From positions 1 through 22,177 of IMG/VR virus record IMGVR_UViG_3300025086_000285: 22,177 nt of DNA. One strand, written 5' to 3'. The first letter of the stretch is position 1. Every line of letters starts with the position of its first letter. Shown one piece after another: positions 14,545 through 21,574 of this stretch. The notes under the pieces are model-generated. The model saw nothing but the letters and a program-made list of their open reading frames with translations. It made no database searches and was not told where the DNA came from. The translations under genes were made by a program, and so were the position numbers. The stretch comes from a virus.

Positions 14545-15592
14545 CGTTATTTTCCATTTCCTCTTCAACTGTTACATTCGCACTACCGTAGCAAAACTCC
14601 TTGGCTACTGCTGCGTCAATCTTCTTCATCACCTCATCAGTGAAGTACTTTGTTGGTTCCCTGTAGATCTGCTTCTCGTAGACCTTTGAACCATCGGCAA
14701 CTTGAACACGAGTTCCCAACTTCTCGAAGATGCCGTGGTCAAGGGCAATATCAACCAAACCGTAGTATGGATTGAGACCCTTCTCGTAGTCGAGCATCAC
14801 ATCAACCATCGAGTTCTCCTTTGTCATACGAGACTTGTGGAGTTTACAGTGGATGATGTTACCGATCACATCAGTCCCTTCTTTGACCTTCTTCTTCGTA
14901 AGATATACGATTGTAGAAGCGGCATACTTGAGACCGGAACCACCACCCATCTCCTTGGTCGGGAACATTGAACCGACAACAGCATAGGTGTGATTCGTCA
15001 TGACCATAGGAATACCAGCAGCACCCAGTTTGATTGTGAGTGTTCGGAAGGTTGACTTGACAATCTGTGCCCGAGTCATGTCTCTCGTAGTCTTACCATC
15101 TGCGGTGTCTGCCATTTCTTTTTCAGTCGAAAGCATACCGAGTGAATCGAGAACGATCATCATTGGCTTGCGATCCTTCTTTGGCAACTCACGATAGTTG
15201 TCAACCATCGAGATCGCTTGGTGACGGAACTTCTCAACCGTATCGATGGGAATCACAGCGACTCTTGCTGGATCAATACCTCGTTCGGTGAACATACTAG
15301 AAGTCACTGCCTGCTCAGAGTCAAAGTAGACTACGATACCTTCAGGACGATCTTGAAGGAATCGCTGCACCATTCCAAGTGTGAAGTAAGTCTTACCAGT
15401 AGCACTTTCACCAGCGATGGCAAGAATCTTATTGTCGGGGAACCCACCATGAATGGAACCCGAAAGGAGTGCATTGAATGTATACGATCCCGTATCAACG
15501 AAACCATTTACATCACCGATAACACCGTCGCCTACGCGACGAGCATCTTCATTCTTCGTCGCATCCATCATCATGTTTAGTAGATCACTCAT
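14537..15592 (-). CDS. uvsX: RecA-like recombinase UvsX
   Basis: 351 residues. The RecA core is clear: Walker A GESATGKT (61-68), catalytic Glu in VYFDSEQ (E93), Walker B MMIVLDSLG (144-152) and a DNA-contacting loop region followed by the IPMVMTNHTYAV strand. The segment GGGSGLKYAASTIVYLTKKK matches the T4 UvsX type rather than bacterial RecA. It forms filaments on single-stranded DNA and drives strand exchange for recombination-dependent replication and repair, normally helped by UvsY, which is not visible. Start ATG with AGAGGAG eight bases upstream; it overlaps the stop of the 60-residue gene by eight bases (ATGAGTGA). The C-terminus is acidic (EEEMENNDD). Confidence 0.95.
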   Translation of the reverse strand: MSDLLNMMMDATKNEDARRVGDGVIGDVNGFVDTGSYTFNALLSGSIHGGFPDNKILAIAGESATGKTYFTLGMVQRFLQDRPEGIVVYFDSEQAVTSSMFTERGIDPARVAVIPIDTVEKFRHQAISMVDNYRELPKKDRKPMMIVLDSLGMLSTEKEMADTADGKTTRDMTRAQIVKSTFRTLTIKLGAAGIPMVMTNHTYAVVGSMFPTKEMGGGSGLKYAASTIVYLTKKKVKEGTDVIGNIIHCKLHKSRMTKENSMVDVMLDYEKGLNPYYGLVDIALDHGIFEKLGTRVQVADGSKVYEKQIYREPTKYFTDEVMKKIDAAVAKEFCYGSANVTVEEEMENNDD

Positions 15593-15767
15593 CGTTTATT
15601 CTCCTCTGCAAATCCATCACTGTATCAAGTAACTCATGTAAGGCATCGATTACCACAATCGGCGACTCTTCGTGAGACTGTTCTTCTCTAATTCTTTTCT
15701 TGATAAACTGTTCATTGTATTCTAACAATGTTTCCAGTTTCATCAAGTCTGTTTTATCTAACTTCAT
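15585..15767 (-). CDS. Small helical protein between DNA polymerase and uvsX
   Basis: 60 residues from the ATG at 15765-15767, which overlaps the polymerase stop as ATGA and has GAGGG eight bases upstream. The frame stays open 14 codons further to a TTG without a ribosome site, so the ATG is preferred. The protein is all helical and charged: MKLDKTDLMKLETLLEYNEQ, a basic centre (FIKKRIREEQSHEESP) and a second helix (VVIDALHELLDTVMDLQRRI), suggesting a small helical hairpin. No family is recognised. The tight coupling to both neighbours suggests a role at the replication fork or simple co-expression. Confidence 0.7.
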   Translation of the reverse strand: MKLDKTDLMKLETLLEYNEQFIKKRIREEQSHEESPIVVIDALHELLDTVMDLQRRINDE

Positions 15768-18274
15768 ATGAATAAACCCTCTAATGTAGCAGTCTTCTCG
15801 GCGTACCAATTTCTTGCTTCCAAGATTGTCTTTAGTGGTTCCAAAAATGATACTGCAAATTGCTTGTTGTAATCAATATATTCATGAAGATCCAACTCGA
15901 CAGGTAACTTAGATGTAAAGGATACAACGGTGTCTCCAATCGGATTGGGTTCCTTCAGATACAAGAACTTCACCTTCTCACCATCTTTGATCGGTTCGTA
16001 CTTTCGAGATAGACCGTTCTGCTTGAGGTGATGATTGAACAGAAGGGCTCCCTTGACTGCGATTGGCGTGCCCTTCCTGTAGATCCTGTTTGCATCTCGA
16101 TACTTGGACATACCGTTACATCCTCTCGGGAATGCAACATCCTCCGGTGGAAGTTTCGTGAACTCTGTCTTGAAGTCGGCAATGAACTGCTGGATGGTTG
16201 ACTCATCAGATGACAACACAAGAGAGATCGCTTCTTTCAATTTTGTTCGAACCACCATTGGAGTAGACGAACGTGTGGTCTCGATGCCCATGATCTTGAG
16301 TTTTGGTTCGGCATATCGAACACCCTCAGAGTCCCAGACATTGAGCATGTATCTCTTCTTTGCTGTCCAGATGCCTTTGTCTGCAATAACCTCTCGACCC
16401 ATCACCATCTTGTTGGTGTATGCGTTCATTAGTCCTGCGAGTCGGTCGTATTCTCGTTCGATGAACGGTTCAAAGATTTCGCGACACGATCTATCGAGGA
16501 AGTCAACGACATCATCTGGCGACGAACCCTCACCATAGACACTAGAAACCAAATCACCAAGATGAATGTAAACACTGTCTGTATCAGATGCAAGAATGTA
16601 ATCCTTTCCTTCGGTCTTTAGGGTCTTGTTCAAGAAACCATTGAGTGACTCTTGAATCCAGCGAATTGACAACTGACCAGACAAGGTGATTGCCTCTGCC
16701 ATATCAACATCATAGTATCGGAACCACTGATTGCCAATCGCACCATAAGCAGAGTTCAATTGAATCTTACGGACCAACTGGAAGTTGTTGTACTTCGAAA
16801 TCTCGTAATCCAGTTTCTTGTTTGAAGGATCTTTTTCCTTCTGCTTCTGGCACTCGATCATCTTCTTCTTGTACATGCTACGTTCTTCGTACATCTTCTC
16901 CATCAACGCAGGGAGGAATCCCTGAACGTCTCGACGATAGCACGTTCCGTTAGCAGCAATCGATAGATTCTTCCTCTTCTGTTTAGACAATGACTCTCTG
17001 GTCTTGTCACTGTCGTTCAACACACCGTTTGGTGTAACGAAGAAGTCCTTGTCTTGATTTATCTTTGTCTCAGGACTGATGTTGTACTGCATGATCAAGT
17101 GAGGATAGAGACTGTTCAAGTCAAACGAAACAATCCACTCGTTGTAACCAAGAATAGGTTCCTTGACATAAGCACCTTCATACTGAGTATCTTTCGACGC
17201 ACCCTTCTTCATGGGGATCACAATATTCTGTTCTCGAAGGTGATGGTAGATAATCTGATCCCAAGTCCGAACTTGAGAAAAGACATCTGCATAGTTGACT
17301 TTTGCTGAATAGGCAAGAGCAAGTGCCAGTTCAATCATCTTCAACTTGTCCTCTAGTTTTCGAACTAGGTGAACATCATGATAGTTGTAGTCCATGAACT
17401 TCTGGAAATCATTCGTGTAGAATTCCTGAATGGAATCATGCTCTCCATAATCGACCTTGCGTTCACCCAACTCAACGAATGCAATGTGGTCGAGTTTGTA
17501 TGACTCTTGGTTTGAATATGTGAACGTGCGATAAAGATCAAGATAGTCAATGTTCGCGACACCAACAATATCAACTGCGGTCTTTTCGCCATGTCTAGTT
17601 TGGACAGTTAGATGTCTAGTCTTTCGGAAAGGCGATAGTCTCTTCGCTTCCTTCTCTGTGTAGACAGCAGCGATACGAGAGAACATGTAGGGCATGTCAA
17701 AGAACTTTGTGTTCCATCCCGTGATGATGTCTGGTTGTAGATCTTCCCAATAACTCAAGAACGACTGGATGAGATCCTCTTCTGATGAGCATTGGTGACA
17801 AACAGTATTCTCGTATTCAAGATCAAACTCACCACACCCAAAGACCGTAGTTGCTCCGTTGACTTCGATAGTGATCGCAATCAATCTCTCAATTGGATTA
17901 TCGACATCGGGGAAACCATGTTCACATGTTGTCTCAATATCAAGATTGGCAATCACAACCTTCGATGGGTCGTAATCAACTTCTCCATTGAAGTGGTCGC
18001 CAATAAACTGATAGATGTAGTCCGTGTTACCATAAATCGTAAACCCATCGACACCTTTGTATTGCTCGATAAATTGACGACAATCCCTCACTCCACCGGG
18101 GGAAAAGGGTTCGACAGGAATACCATCTAGTGTTTTGTATTCACTATCCTTGGTTGCACGAACAAACAAGGTAGGTCTGTAATCAACCTTGAAGTTCTTT
18201 CGATCACCATTCACAATCCCACGATAGTAAATGGTATTACCGACAAGTGCAACATTAGTGTAGAAATCAGACAT
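15764..18274 (-). CDS. 43: Family B DNA polymerase, T4 gp43 type
   Basis: 836 residues, close to T4 gp43 (about 900). Proofreading exonuclease motifs: Exo I NLDIETT (D112, E114), Exo II TGWNTKFFDMPYM (185-197) and Exo III YNYHD (296-300). Polymerase motifs: A FDLNSLYP (384-391), B KIQLNSAYGAIGN (503-515) and C ASDTDSVYI (562-570). It copies the phage genome with the clamp and loader, which lie outside this window. The sequence before the ATG has no Shine-Dalgarno-like site; instead a promoter -10 box ends six bases upstream, so the mRNA may be leaderless. No intein or exon break is seen, unlike many other phage polymerases. It overlaps the next gene by four bases. Confidence 0.97.
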   Translation of the reverse strand: MSDFYTNVALVGNTIYYRGIVNGDRKNFKVDYRPTLFVRATKDSEYKTLDGIPVEPFSPGGVRDCRQFIEQYKGVDGFTIYGNTDYIYQFIGDHFNGEVDYDPSKVVIANLDIETTCEHGFPDVDNPIERLIAITIEVNGATTVFGCGEFDLEYENTVCHQCSSEEDLIQSFLSYWEDLQPDIITGWNTKFFDMPYMFSRIAAVYTEKEAKRLSPFRKTRHLTVQTRHGEKTAVDIVGVANIDYLDLYRTFTYSNQESYKLDHIAFVELGERKVDYGEHDSIQEFYTNDFQKFMDYNYHDVHLVRKLEDKLKMIELALALAYSAKVNYADVFSQVRTWDQIIYHHLREQNIVIPMKKGASKDTQYEGAYVKEPILGYNEWIVSFDLNSLYPHLIMQYNISPETKINQDKDFFVTPNGVLNDSDKTRESLSKQKRKNLSIAANGTCYRRDVQGFLPALMEKMYEERSMYKKKMIECQKQKEKDPSNKKLDYEISKYNNFQLVRKIQLNSAYGAIGNQWFRYYDVDMAEAITLSGQLSIRWIQESLNGFLNKTLKTEGKDYILASDTDSVYIHLGDLVSSVYGEGSSPDDVVDFLDRSCREIFEPFIEREYDRLAGLMNAYTNKMVMGREVIADKGIWTAKKRYMLNVWDSEGVRYAEPKLKIMGIETTRSSTPMVVRTKLKEAISLVLSSDESTIQQFIADFKTEFTKLPPEDVAFPRGCNGMSKYRDANRIYRKGTPIAVKGALLFNHHLKQNGLSRKYEPIKDGEKVKFLYLKEPNPIGDTVVSFTSKLPVELDLHEYIDYNKQFAVSFLEPLKTILEARNWYAEKTATLEGLFI

Positions 18275-18280
18275 AGTGTA

Positions 18281-18308
18281 ACTGTATCACAAAAAGGGGG
18301 GTTGTCAA
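18281..18308 (-). promoter_or_regulatory. Sigma-70 promoter at the DNA polymerase start, predicted leaderless transcript
   Basis: On the - strand TTGACA (18308-18303) is a perfect -35 box; 16 bases later TACAGT (18286-18281) matches four of six -10 bases and is preceded by TGA, giving the extended -10 TGn. The expected start falls on or beside the polymerase ATG (18274). The -35 box overlaps the stop codon of the upstream lipoprotein gene. The 16-base spacing is the same as in the nrdJ promoter. Confidence 0.6.
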
Positions 18309-18448
18309 GGTGATTGTAAGTAGTAATACTCTATTTGTTGTTCGACACCAAACTTGTCACCGACACCGAAGAGTCCAATCCTGTACACAGGCTCTTTAGT
18401 TTTCGGAGTTGAGCATCCACATAAAATCGCTAGAAAGAACCACCTCAT
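18305..18448 (-). CDS. Small lipoprotein
   Basis: A 47-residue frame, start ATG overlapping the stop of the PEP-CTERM membrane-protein gene (ATGA). GAGGAG lies about nine bases upstream. The N-terminus MRWFFLAILCGC is a short lipoprotein signal with lipobox L-C-G-C and predicted lipidated Cys12, followed by STPKT. The mature part of about 35 residues (KEPVYRIGLFGVGDKFGVEQ) has no known motif and ends in a tyrosine-rich segment. It would be a small membrane-anchored peptide outside the inner membrane. Phage lipoproteins of this size can block superinfection or act in lysis; which applies here cannot be told from sequence. Its stop codon overlaps the -35 box of the polymerase promoter. Confidence 0.6.
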   Translation of the reverse strand: MRWFFLAILCGCSTPKTKEPVYRIGLFGVGDKFGVEQQIEYYYLQSP

Positions 18449-19149
18449 CGCCGGCGTCTCCTCATCACGGGAAACATTAGAAGAAAGGCAAGGGCAGATG
18501 GGGCAGGAATTACCACGGGATCATCTTCGATCATAAATTGATCTGGGTACACGGAGTCGAATGAGAATTCTATGAGTGATGGTGGGAACGACTGAATAAA
18601 ATCTGTGTACAACATTTCATCATAGATGTTCTCACTCACTATTCCCATTCCCAATCTGGTAAGGACACTGGATGGTTGCTGTGGATCATAGAAGATATCT
18701 TCATCGAGTACAGAGAGAACATCAGGAAAGTAAGGATCAAGATCAAAAGGAACAGTAGAAAGACCTGCGAGAGAGGGAATCTCCCACGCTTGTTTATCAT
18801 CGACTTTTTCTTCGTCCTTTTCATCATCCTGCTTGTCCTGTTCTGGTTGGGTTGTAGTCGCTGGTGTTGACATACCAATTGTTGTTGGTAGATCCAAACC
18901 AGTTGCATTGTTGAATGAATTGATATAGTCGGCAATACTATCAACAAACTCTTTACCAAGAACTGCTCCAGTTATAGCGGCAACGACAGTCATAGTCGTT
19001 ACCTTTTTCTGGAGTTGTGAGCGATTTTGCTCACATTCGTCAAGAAGACTCTTGACCTCTTTTGTTCTTTCCCGCTTGAGGTTTTCAACCTCTTCAACCA
19101 CTCTATCATAATCAGCACATCGCGGACAACTATTGCGATCCTCTGACAT
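18445..19149 (-). CDS. Membrane-anchored protein with C-terminal PEP-CTERM-like signal
   Basis: 234 residues, ATG with a strong AAGGAGG site. Order of parts: CPRC pair (8-11), charged coiled coil (about 12-48), one membrane span (about 50-66, TTMTVVAAITGAVLG), a low-complexity acidic linker (about 95-120, Gln/Asp/Glu/Lys), an aromatic acidic region (121-210) and a C-terminal PEP-CTERM-like tail: VIPAPSALAFLLMFPVM ending in five arginines. There is no cleavable signal peptide; the internal span predicts N-terminus inside and C-terminal part outside. Removal of the tail by a host exosortase would leave a protein anchored in the inner membrane and joined to the envelope at its other end. This topology is unusual for PEP-CTERM proteins. 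It heads a pair with the small lipoprotein gene. The function is unknown. Confidence 0.75.
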   Translation of the reverse strand: MSEDRNSCPRCADYDRVVEEVENLKRERTKEVKSLLDECEQNRSQLQKKVTTMTVVAAITGAVLGKEFVDSIADYINSFNNATGLDLPTTIGMSTPATTTQPEQDKQDDEKDEEKVDDKQAWEIPSLAGLSTVPFDLDPYFPDVLSVLDEDIFYDPQQPSSVLTRLGMGIVSENIYDEMLYTDFIQSFPPSLIEFSFDSVYPDQFMIEDDPVVIPAPSALAFLLMFPVMRRRRR

Positions 19150-19173
19150 GGGGCCTCCTTTTTAGAACCGTTA

Positions 19174-19929
19174 CTACGGTATGTAGGCGCCAGATGAAGC
19201 GAGTTGAAGTTGTTGAACAACATCAAGGTTTGTATAAGCATTTCTAATTGCTGGTGTTATATTTGGTGCAGTTAGAATGTAGTCTAATCCTGTATCTGCA
19301 AATACATAATATCCGTGTTGCTTTGTCCATTGTTCGATAAAGGGCTTTCCAACTATGGTGTGTTCTATGCTGACCACACGAACCCCCCATGTGTTTGGAT
19401 TGAAGGCAGGTAAGGCCAATTTTTCAGAACCTTCGATATCGATCTTTACAAAATCAATTGGTCTTCCAGTGTAGAACTTTGAGATAATAGTATCGAGCGT
19501 ACGCATAGGGACTTTGACTGGTCCCGATAAGGCCTGATTGCCGTCTTTACCTCTCGTTGGTTTATCTACGTTTCCAAAGTAGTAACCCTCGTAGGTTTCC
19601 GAGTTATCAAATTCCTCTCTGTAATCCACAAGAGAGGAAAGTGATCCACTGGCGTTGCTGTAGAAAGTAACTGAGTCCTTATCAGAGTCACCAACAGCAC
19701 AATGAATACAATGTGATTTTGGTCTATTTTGTTTTAGGAGTTGTGCATAGTCTGGATGTGCTTCAATGCAAATACCAGTCCAGCCTGCATTTTCTAGTTC
19801 GGCAGTATTACTGTGCCGAATCCCATCTAACGCACCAACATCAACAAAGGTTCCCTTCCCACCGAGAACATTTCCCAATAGGAAGTTTAGAATGTATGTT
19901 TGTTCATCTACCTGAGTCATCTTTTTCAC
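19174..19929 (-). CDS. FkbM-family SAM-dependent methyltransferase (second copy, divergent)
   Basis: 251 residues from a GTG; an in-frame ATG three codons later (19920) is equally possible, as neither has a clear ribosome site. SAM motif I GTFVDVGALDGIRHSNT (26-42), acidic strand GICIEAHP (52-59) and the typical FkbM block IDFVKIDIEGSEKLAL in the middle, with the Glu of DIEGSE intact, unlike the copy at 10496. It probably O-methylates a sugar or other surface substrate. The start overlaps the Nmad1-like gene by 26 bases. Apart from family motifs the two FkbM proteins are not similar, so they were probably acquired separately. Substrate unknown. Confidence 0.85.
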   Translation of the reverse strand: MKKMTQVDEQTYILNFLLGNVLGGKGTFVDVGALDGIRHSNTAELENAGWTGICIEAHPDYAQLLKQNRPKSHCIHCAVGDSDKDSVTFYSNASGSLSSLVDYREEFDNSETYEGYYFGNVDKPTRGKDGNQALSGPVKVPMRTLDTIISKFYTGRPIDFVKIDIEGSEKLALPAFNPNTWGVRVVSIEHTIVGKPFIEQWTKQHGYYVFADTGLDYILTAPNITPAIRNAYTNLDVVQQLQLASSGAYIP

Positions 19930-20230
19930 TCACATACGAGTGGAACAGAACCATGTAGTTTATGATGTCAACACAAGTATCCTCGAAACTCTCATCGCTT
20001 ACATGCAGTTTTCCAGACTCAACGAAAGAACTCAAACGACTCATCTTGTCGGTAAGTCGAACAAGGAATCCCTGTTCGGTTGAGCAGATACCCATTGCTT
20101 CACATCGAGTGAAGTTAGCGAATGGTTCTTGTCCACCGTTTCCGGCATAGTCTCTGTTCTTGAGGTTCATGAGTTCACGACCCTGCGTACAAAGCGTTTC
20201 GTGTCTCTTCAATAGTTCGTCTCTGTTCAT
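19904..20230 (-). CDS. DUF1599 / Nmad1-like protein
   Basis: 108 residues from the ATG at 20228-20230 (an in-frame TTG directly before it is less likely). AGGAG lies seven bases upstream, and the start overlaps the dut stop as TGATG. The sequence fits the phage family annotated DUF1599 or nucleotide-modification-associated domain 1: NLKNRDYAGNGG, NFTRCEAMG, then QGFLVRLTDKMSRLSSFVES and ESFEDTCVDIINYMVLF, a helical arrangement with conserved Asp/Glu residues reminiscent of all-alpha MazG-like NTP pyrophosphohydrolases. The family is thought to act on nucleotides, and adjacency to dUTPase fits that; the exact reaction is not known to me. Family assignment rests on recalled motif patterns. Confidence 0.75.
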   Translation of the reverse strand: MNRDELLKRHETLCTQGRELMNLKNRDYAGNGGQEPFANFTRCEAMGICSTEQGFLVRLTDKMSRLSSFVESGKLHVSDESFEDTCVDIINYMVLFHSYVSEKDDSGR

Positions 20231-20763
20231 CAATTTACTCCTGTACTTCCAAATCCACCAGAACGAGACCCGATTCTATCAGGTTTATCAGATATTTCAA
20301 CCAAATTTATAGCACAAACTTCCTCAAGTGACATCTGTGCCACTCGTTGGTCATGTTGAATAATTGCATTGCTTTTGTTTGTGTTGCGAAGCAGAATGAA
20401 TATTTCTTCGCGGTAATCAGAATCGATAATTCCGACTGAGTTTGCTAGGGGGAGGCCACGCATTGATAGACCGGATCGCCCATAGATCTTGACAACATGA
20501 CCGTCTGGAATATCGAGGATGATTCCGGTGGGGATCATGGCGGTATGACCCGGCAGAACACTAATGTACCTGCACCGTTCACTGTCAACCAAACCTTCGA
20601 TGACTGGAGTCAAGACCTTTTTGCCTCGATCATCAACACAGTCAACATTTTTTCTCGTACCGAGATAGCAACGTAGATCAAAACAAGCAGAACCCGATGT
20701 TGCTAACTCGGGATCCCGTACAAAACCATGTAGTTTATGATAACGCAACAGCACACTGCTCAT
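20230..20763 (-). CDS. dut: dUTP diphosphatase
   Basis: 177 residues, trimeric dUTPase type. All five motifs are present: I ATSGSACFDLR (21-31), II GRSGLS (95-100), III NSVGIIDSDYREEI (108-121, with catalytic Asp114), IV DQRVAQM (138-144) and V RSGGFGSTG (167-175). It hydrolyses dUTP to dUMP and pyrophosphate, keeping uracil out of DNA and feeding ThyX. It is longer than the usual ~150 residues because of a cysteine-containing insertion at about 36-66 (TRKNVDCVDDRGKKV). Start ATG with GGAG ten bases upstream. It follows the short tail-protein gene after 30 bases with no visible terminator. Confidence 0.95.
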   Translation of the reverse strand: MSSVLLRYHKLHGFVRDPELATSGSACFDLRCYLGTRKNVDCVDDRGKKVLTPVIEGLVDSERCRYISVLPGHTAMIPTGIILDIPDGHVVKIYGRSGLSMRGLPLANSVGIIDSDYREEIFILLRNTNKSNAIIQHDQRVAQMSLEEVCAINLVEISDKPDRIGSRSGGFGSTGVN

Positions 20764-20793
20764 AATAAATAATCTCCGTTGTCAAATATAGTG

Positions 20794-21048
20794 TTATGCT
20801 GATCCTGATGTGATCGAAGCAACTACGTTGCCTGAAGGATCCATGAAGTGAATAGTTCCAGACACATAGATGTCTTTGAAAGCATTTGTGGTTGATCCAA
20901 CAGCAAATTCTCTAGTTGCACTTGGAATCACATTGTTCACAAAGGCAGTTCCACCAATTGTGGCCCCGTCACTCTCTGAAATTGATCCTGTAGAACCCTG
21001 TGGTCCTCTGGGTCCGGGTACGCCGGGTCCGTTGATATTGATAGCCAT
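20794..21048 (-). CDS. Short tail-fibre protein with collagen-like stretch
   Basis: 84 residues, ATG with GGAG six bases upstream. Four collagen-type Gly-X-Y triplets (GVP GPR GPQ GST, residues 9-20) follow a short N-terminus; such stretches form triple-helical stalks in phage fibres. The rest is a beta-rich segment ending NAFKDIYVSGTIHFMDPSG, a pattern common in marine phage tail fibres. It is downstream of the Ig-like tail protein by 11 bases, so the pair probably belongs to the tail or baseplate. It is too short to be a whole fibre, so it may be a tip, a linker or a decoration protein. The structural role is inferred. Confidence 0.75.
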   Translation of the reverse strand: MAININGPGVPGPRGPQGSTGSISESDGATIGGTAFVNNVIPSATREFAVGSTTNAFKDIYVSGTIHFMDPSGNVVASITSGSA

Positions 21049-21059
21049 TTGTTACTCCG

Positions 21060-21542
21060 TTACTCTACGATTTCTCTTTTGACTTCGAACTCACCTGCTA
21101 AGAGGCTAACTGTACTACCAGCACCCGAAGACACATCGAGTGTGTATTGATGAGAACCATGTGGGACATTCTTCATGGTTTCTGAATCTGCGATCATCAA
21201 GATACCACCCGTGGTAGTTCCAGATCCAGTAAATCCTTCTCTGGTAACATTCAAAATAATTCCACCCTGACCGACAATACCATTTGCACTTGTGAATCCA
21301 GCATCGGCGGTTGAGGCAAGTGCTACAAATTCTGTATCTGGTGGTAGTCCAGTTGCCAGTTGTGCGGTAACTCCACGAAGATCTAGAAGTTTCAATCCCT
21401 CACTGAGATCCTCCGATGTTCGAGCAACACGAAAACTAGCACCATATGAGTCTAGATTTACACCTTCGTACTCGATGTGGAAACAGAACACTCCACCTTG
21501 AGGAACAGTCATATCGTATTTTCTTGTCGAGAACGATGTCAT
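21060..21542 (-). CDS. Ig-like baseplate/tail domain protein, paralog of adhesin N-terminus
   Basis: 160 residues, ATG with AGGAG seven bases upstream. It consists almost wholly of the domain found at the N-terminus of the 1202-residue protein (5156-8764). Shared features in the same order: GVNLDSYGASFRVART (27-42) against GVDLSNYIGRLDVKRS, a GFT at 82-84 in both, and an ungapped stretch of 28 positions from 106 on with the pattern G...T.G.I....DSE.....P.G.H.Y, then a final strand SLLAGEFEV. Similar Ig-like modules are used in baseplate and tail-tip proteins to hold receptor-binding parts. With the collagen-like gene it forms a small tail cluster. Confidence 0.8.
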   Translation of the reverse strand: MTSFSTRKYDMTVPQGGVFCFHIEYEGVNLDSYGASFRVARTSEDLSEGLKLLDLRGVTAQLATGLPPDTEFVALASTADAGFTSANGIVGQGGIILNVTREGFTGSGTTTGGILMIADSETMKNVPHGSHQYTLDVSSGAGSTVSLLAGEFEVKREIVE

Positions 21543-21574
21543 AGGTAAACTCCTAGTCTAGTGTATGTAGGATT

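Noticed and set aside
15768-15809. TTG-initiated extension of the 60-residue gene
   Set aside because: The extension is read inside the polymerase gene in another frame and has no ribosome site; the ATG at 15767 has GAGGG at good spacing.
18639-18959. 106-residue open frame on the - strand overlapping the PEP-CTERM membrane gene
   Set aside because: Out-of-frame shadow; the overlapping frame has AAGGAGG, a coherent domain order and a diagnostic C-terminus.
19167-19180. Inverted repeat ACCGT...ACGGT after the second FkbM gene
   Set aside because: Only a five-base stem with a four-base loop and no T-run in the - strand direction; too weak for a terminator or operator claim.
20758-20785. TTGACA (20785-20780) as a promoter for dut
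   Set aside because: The bases 16-17 positions downstream (ATGAGC) do not resemble a -10 box and already belong to the coding region.
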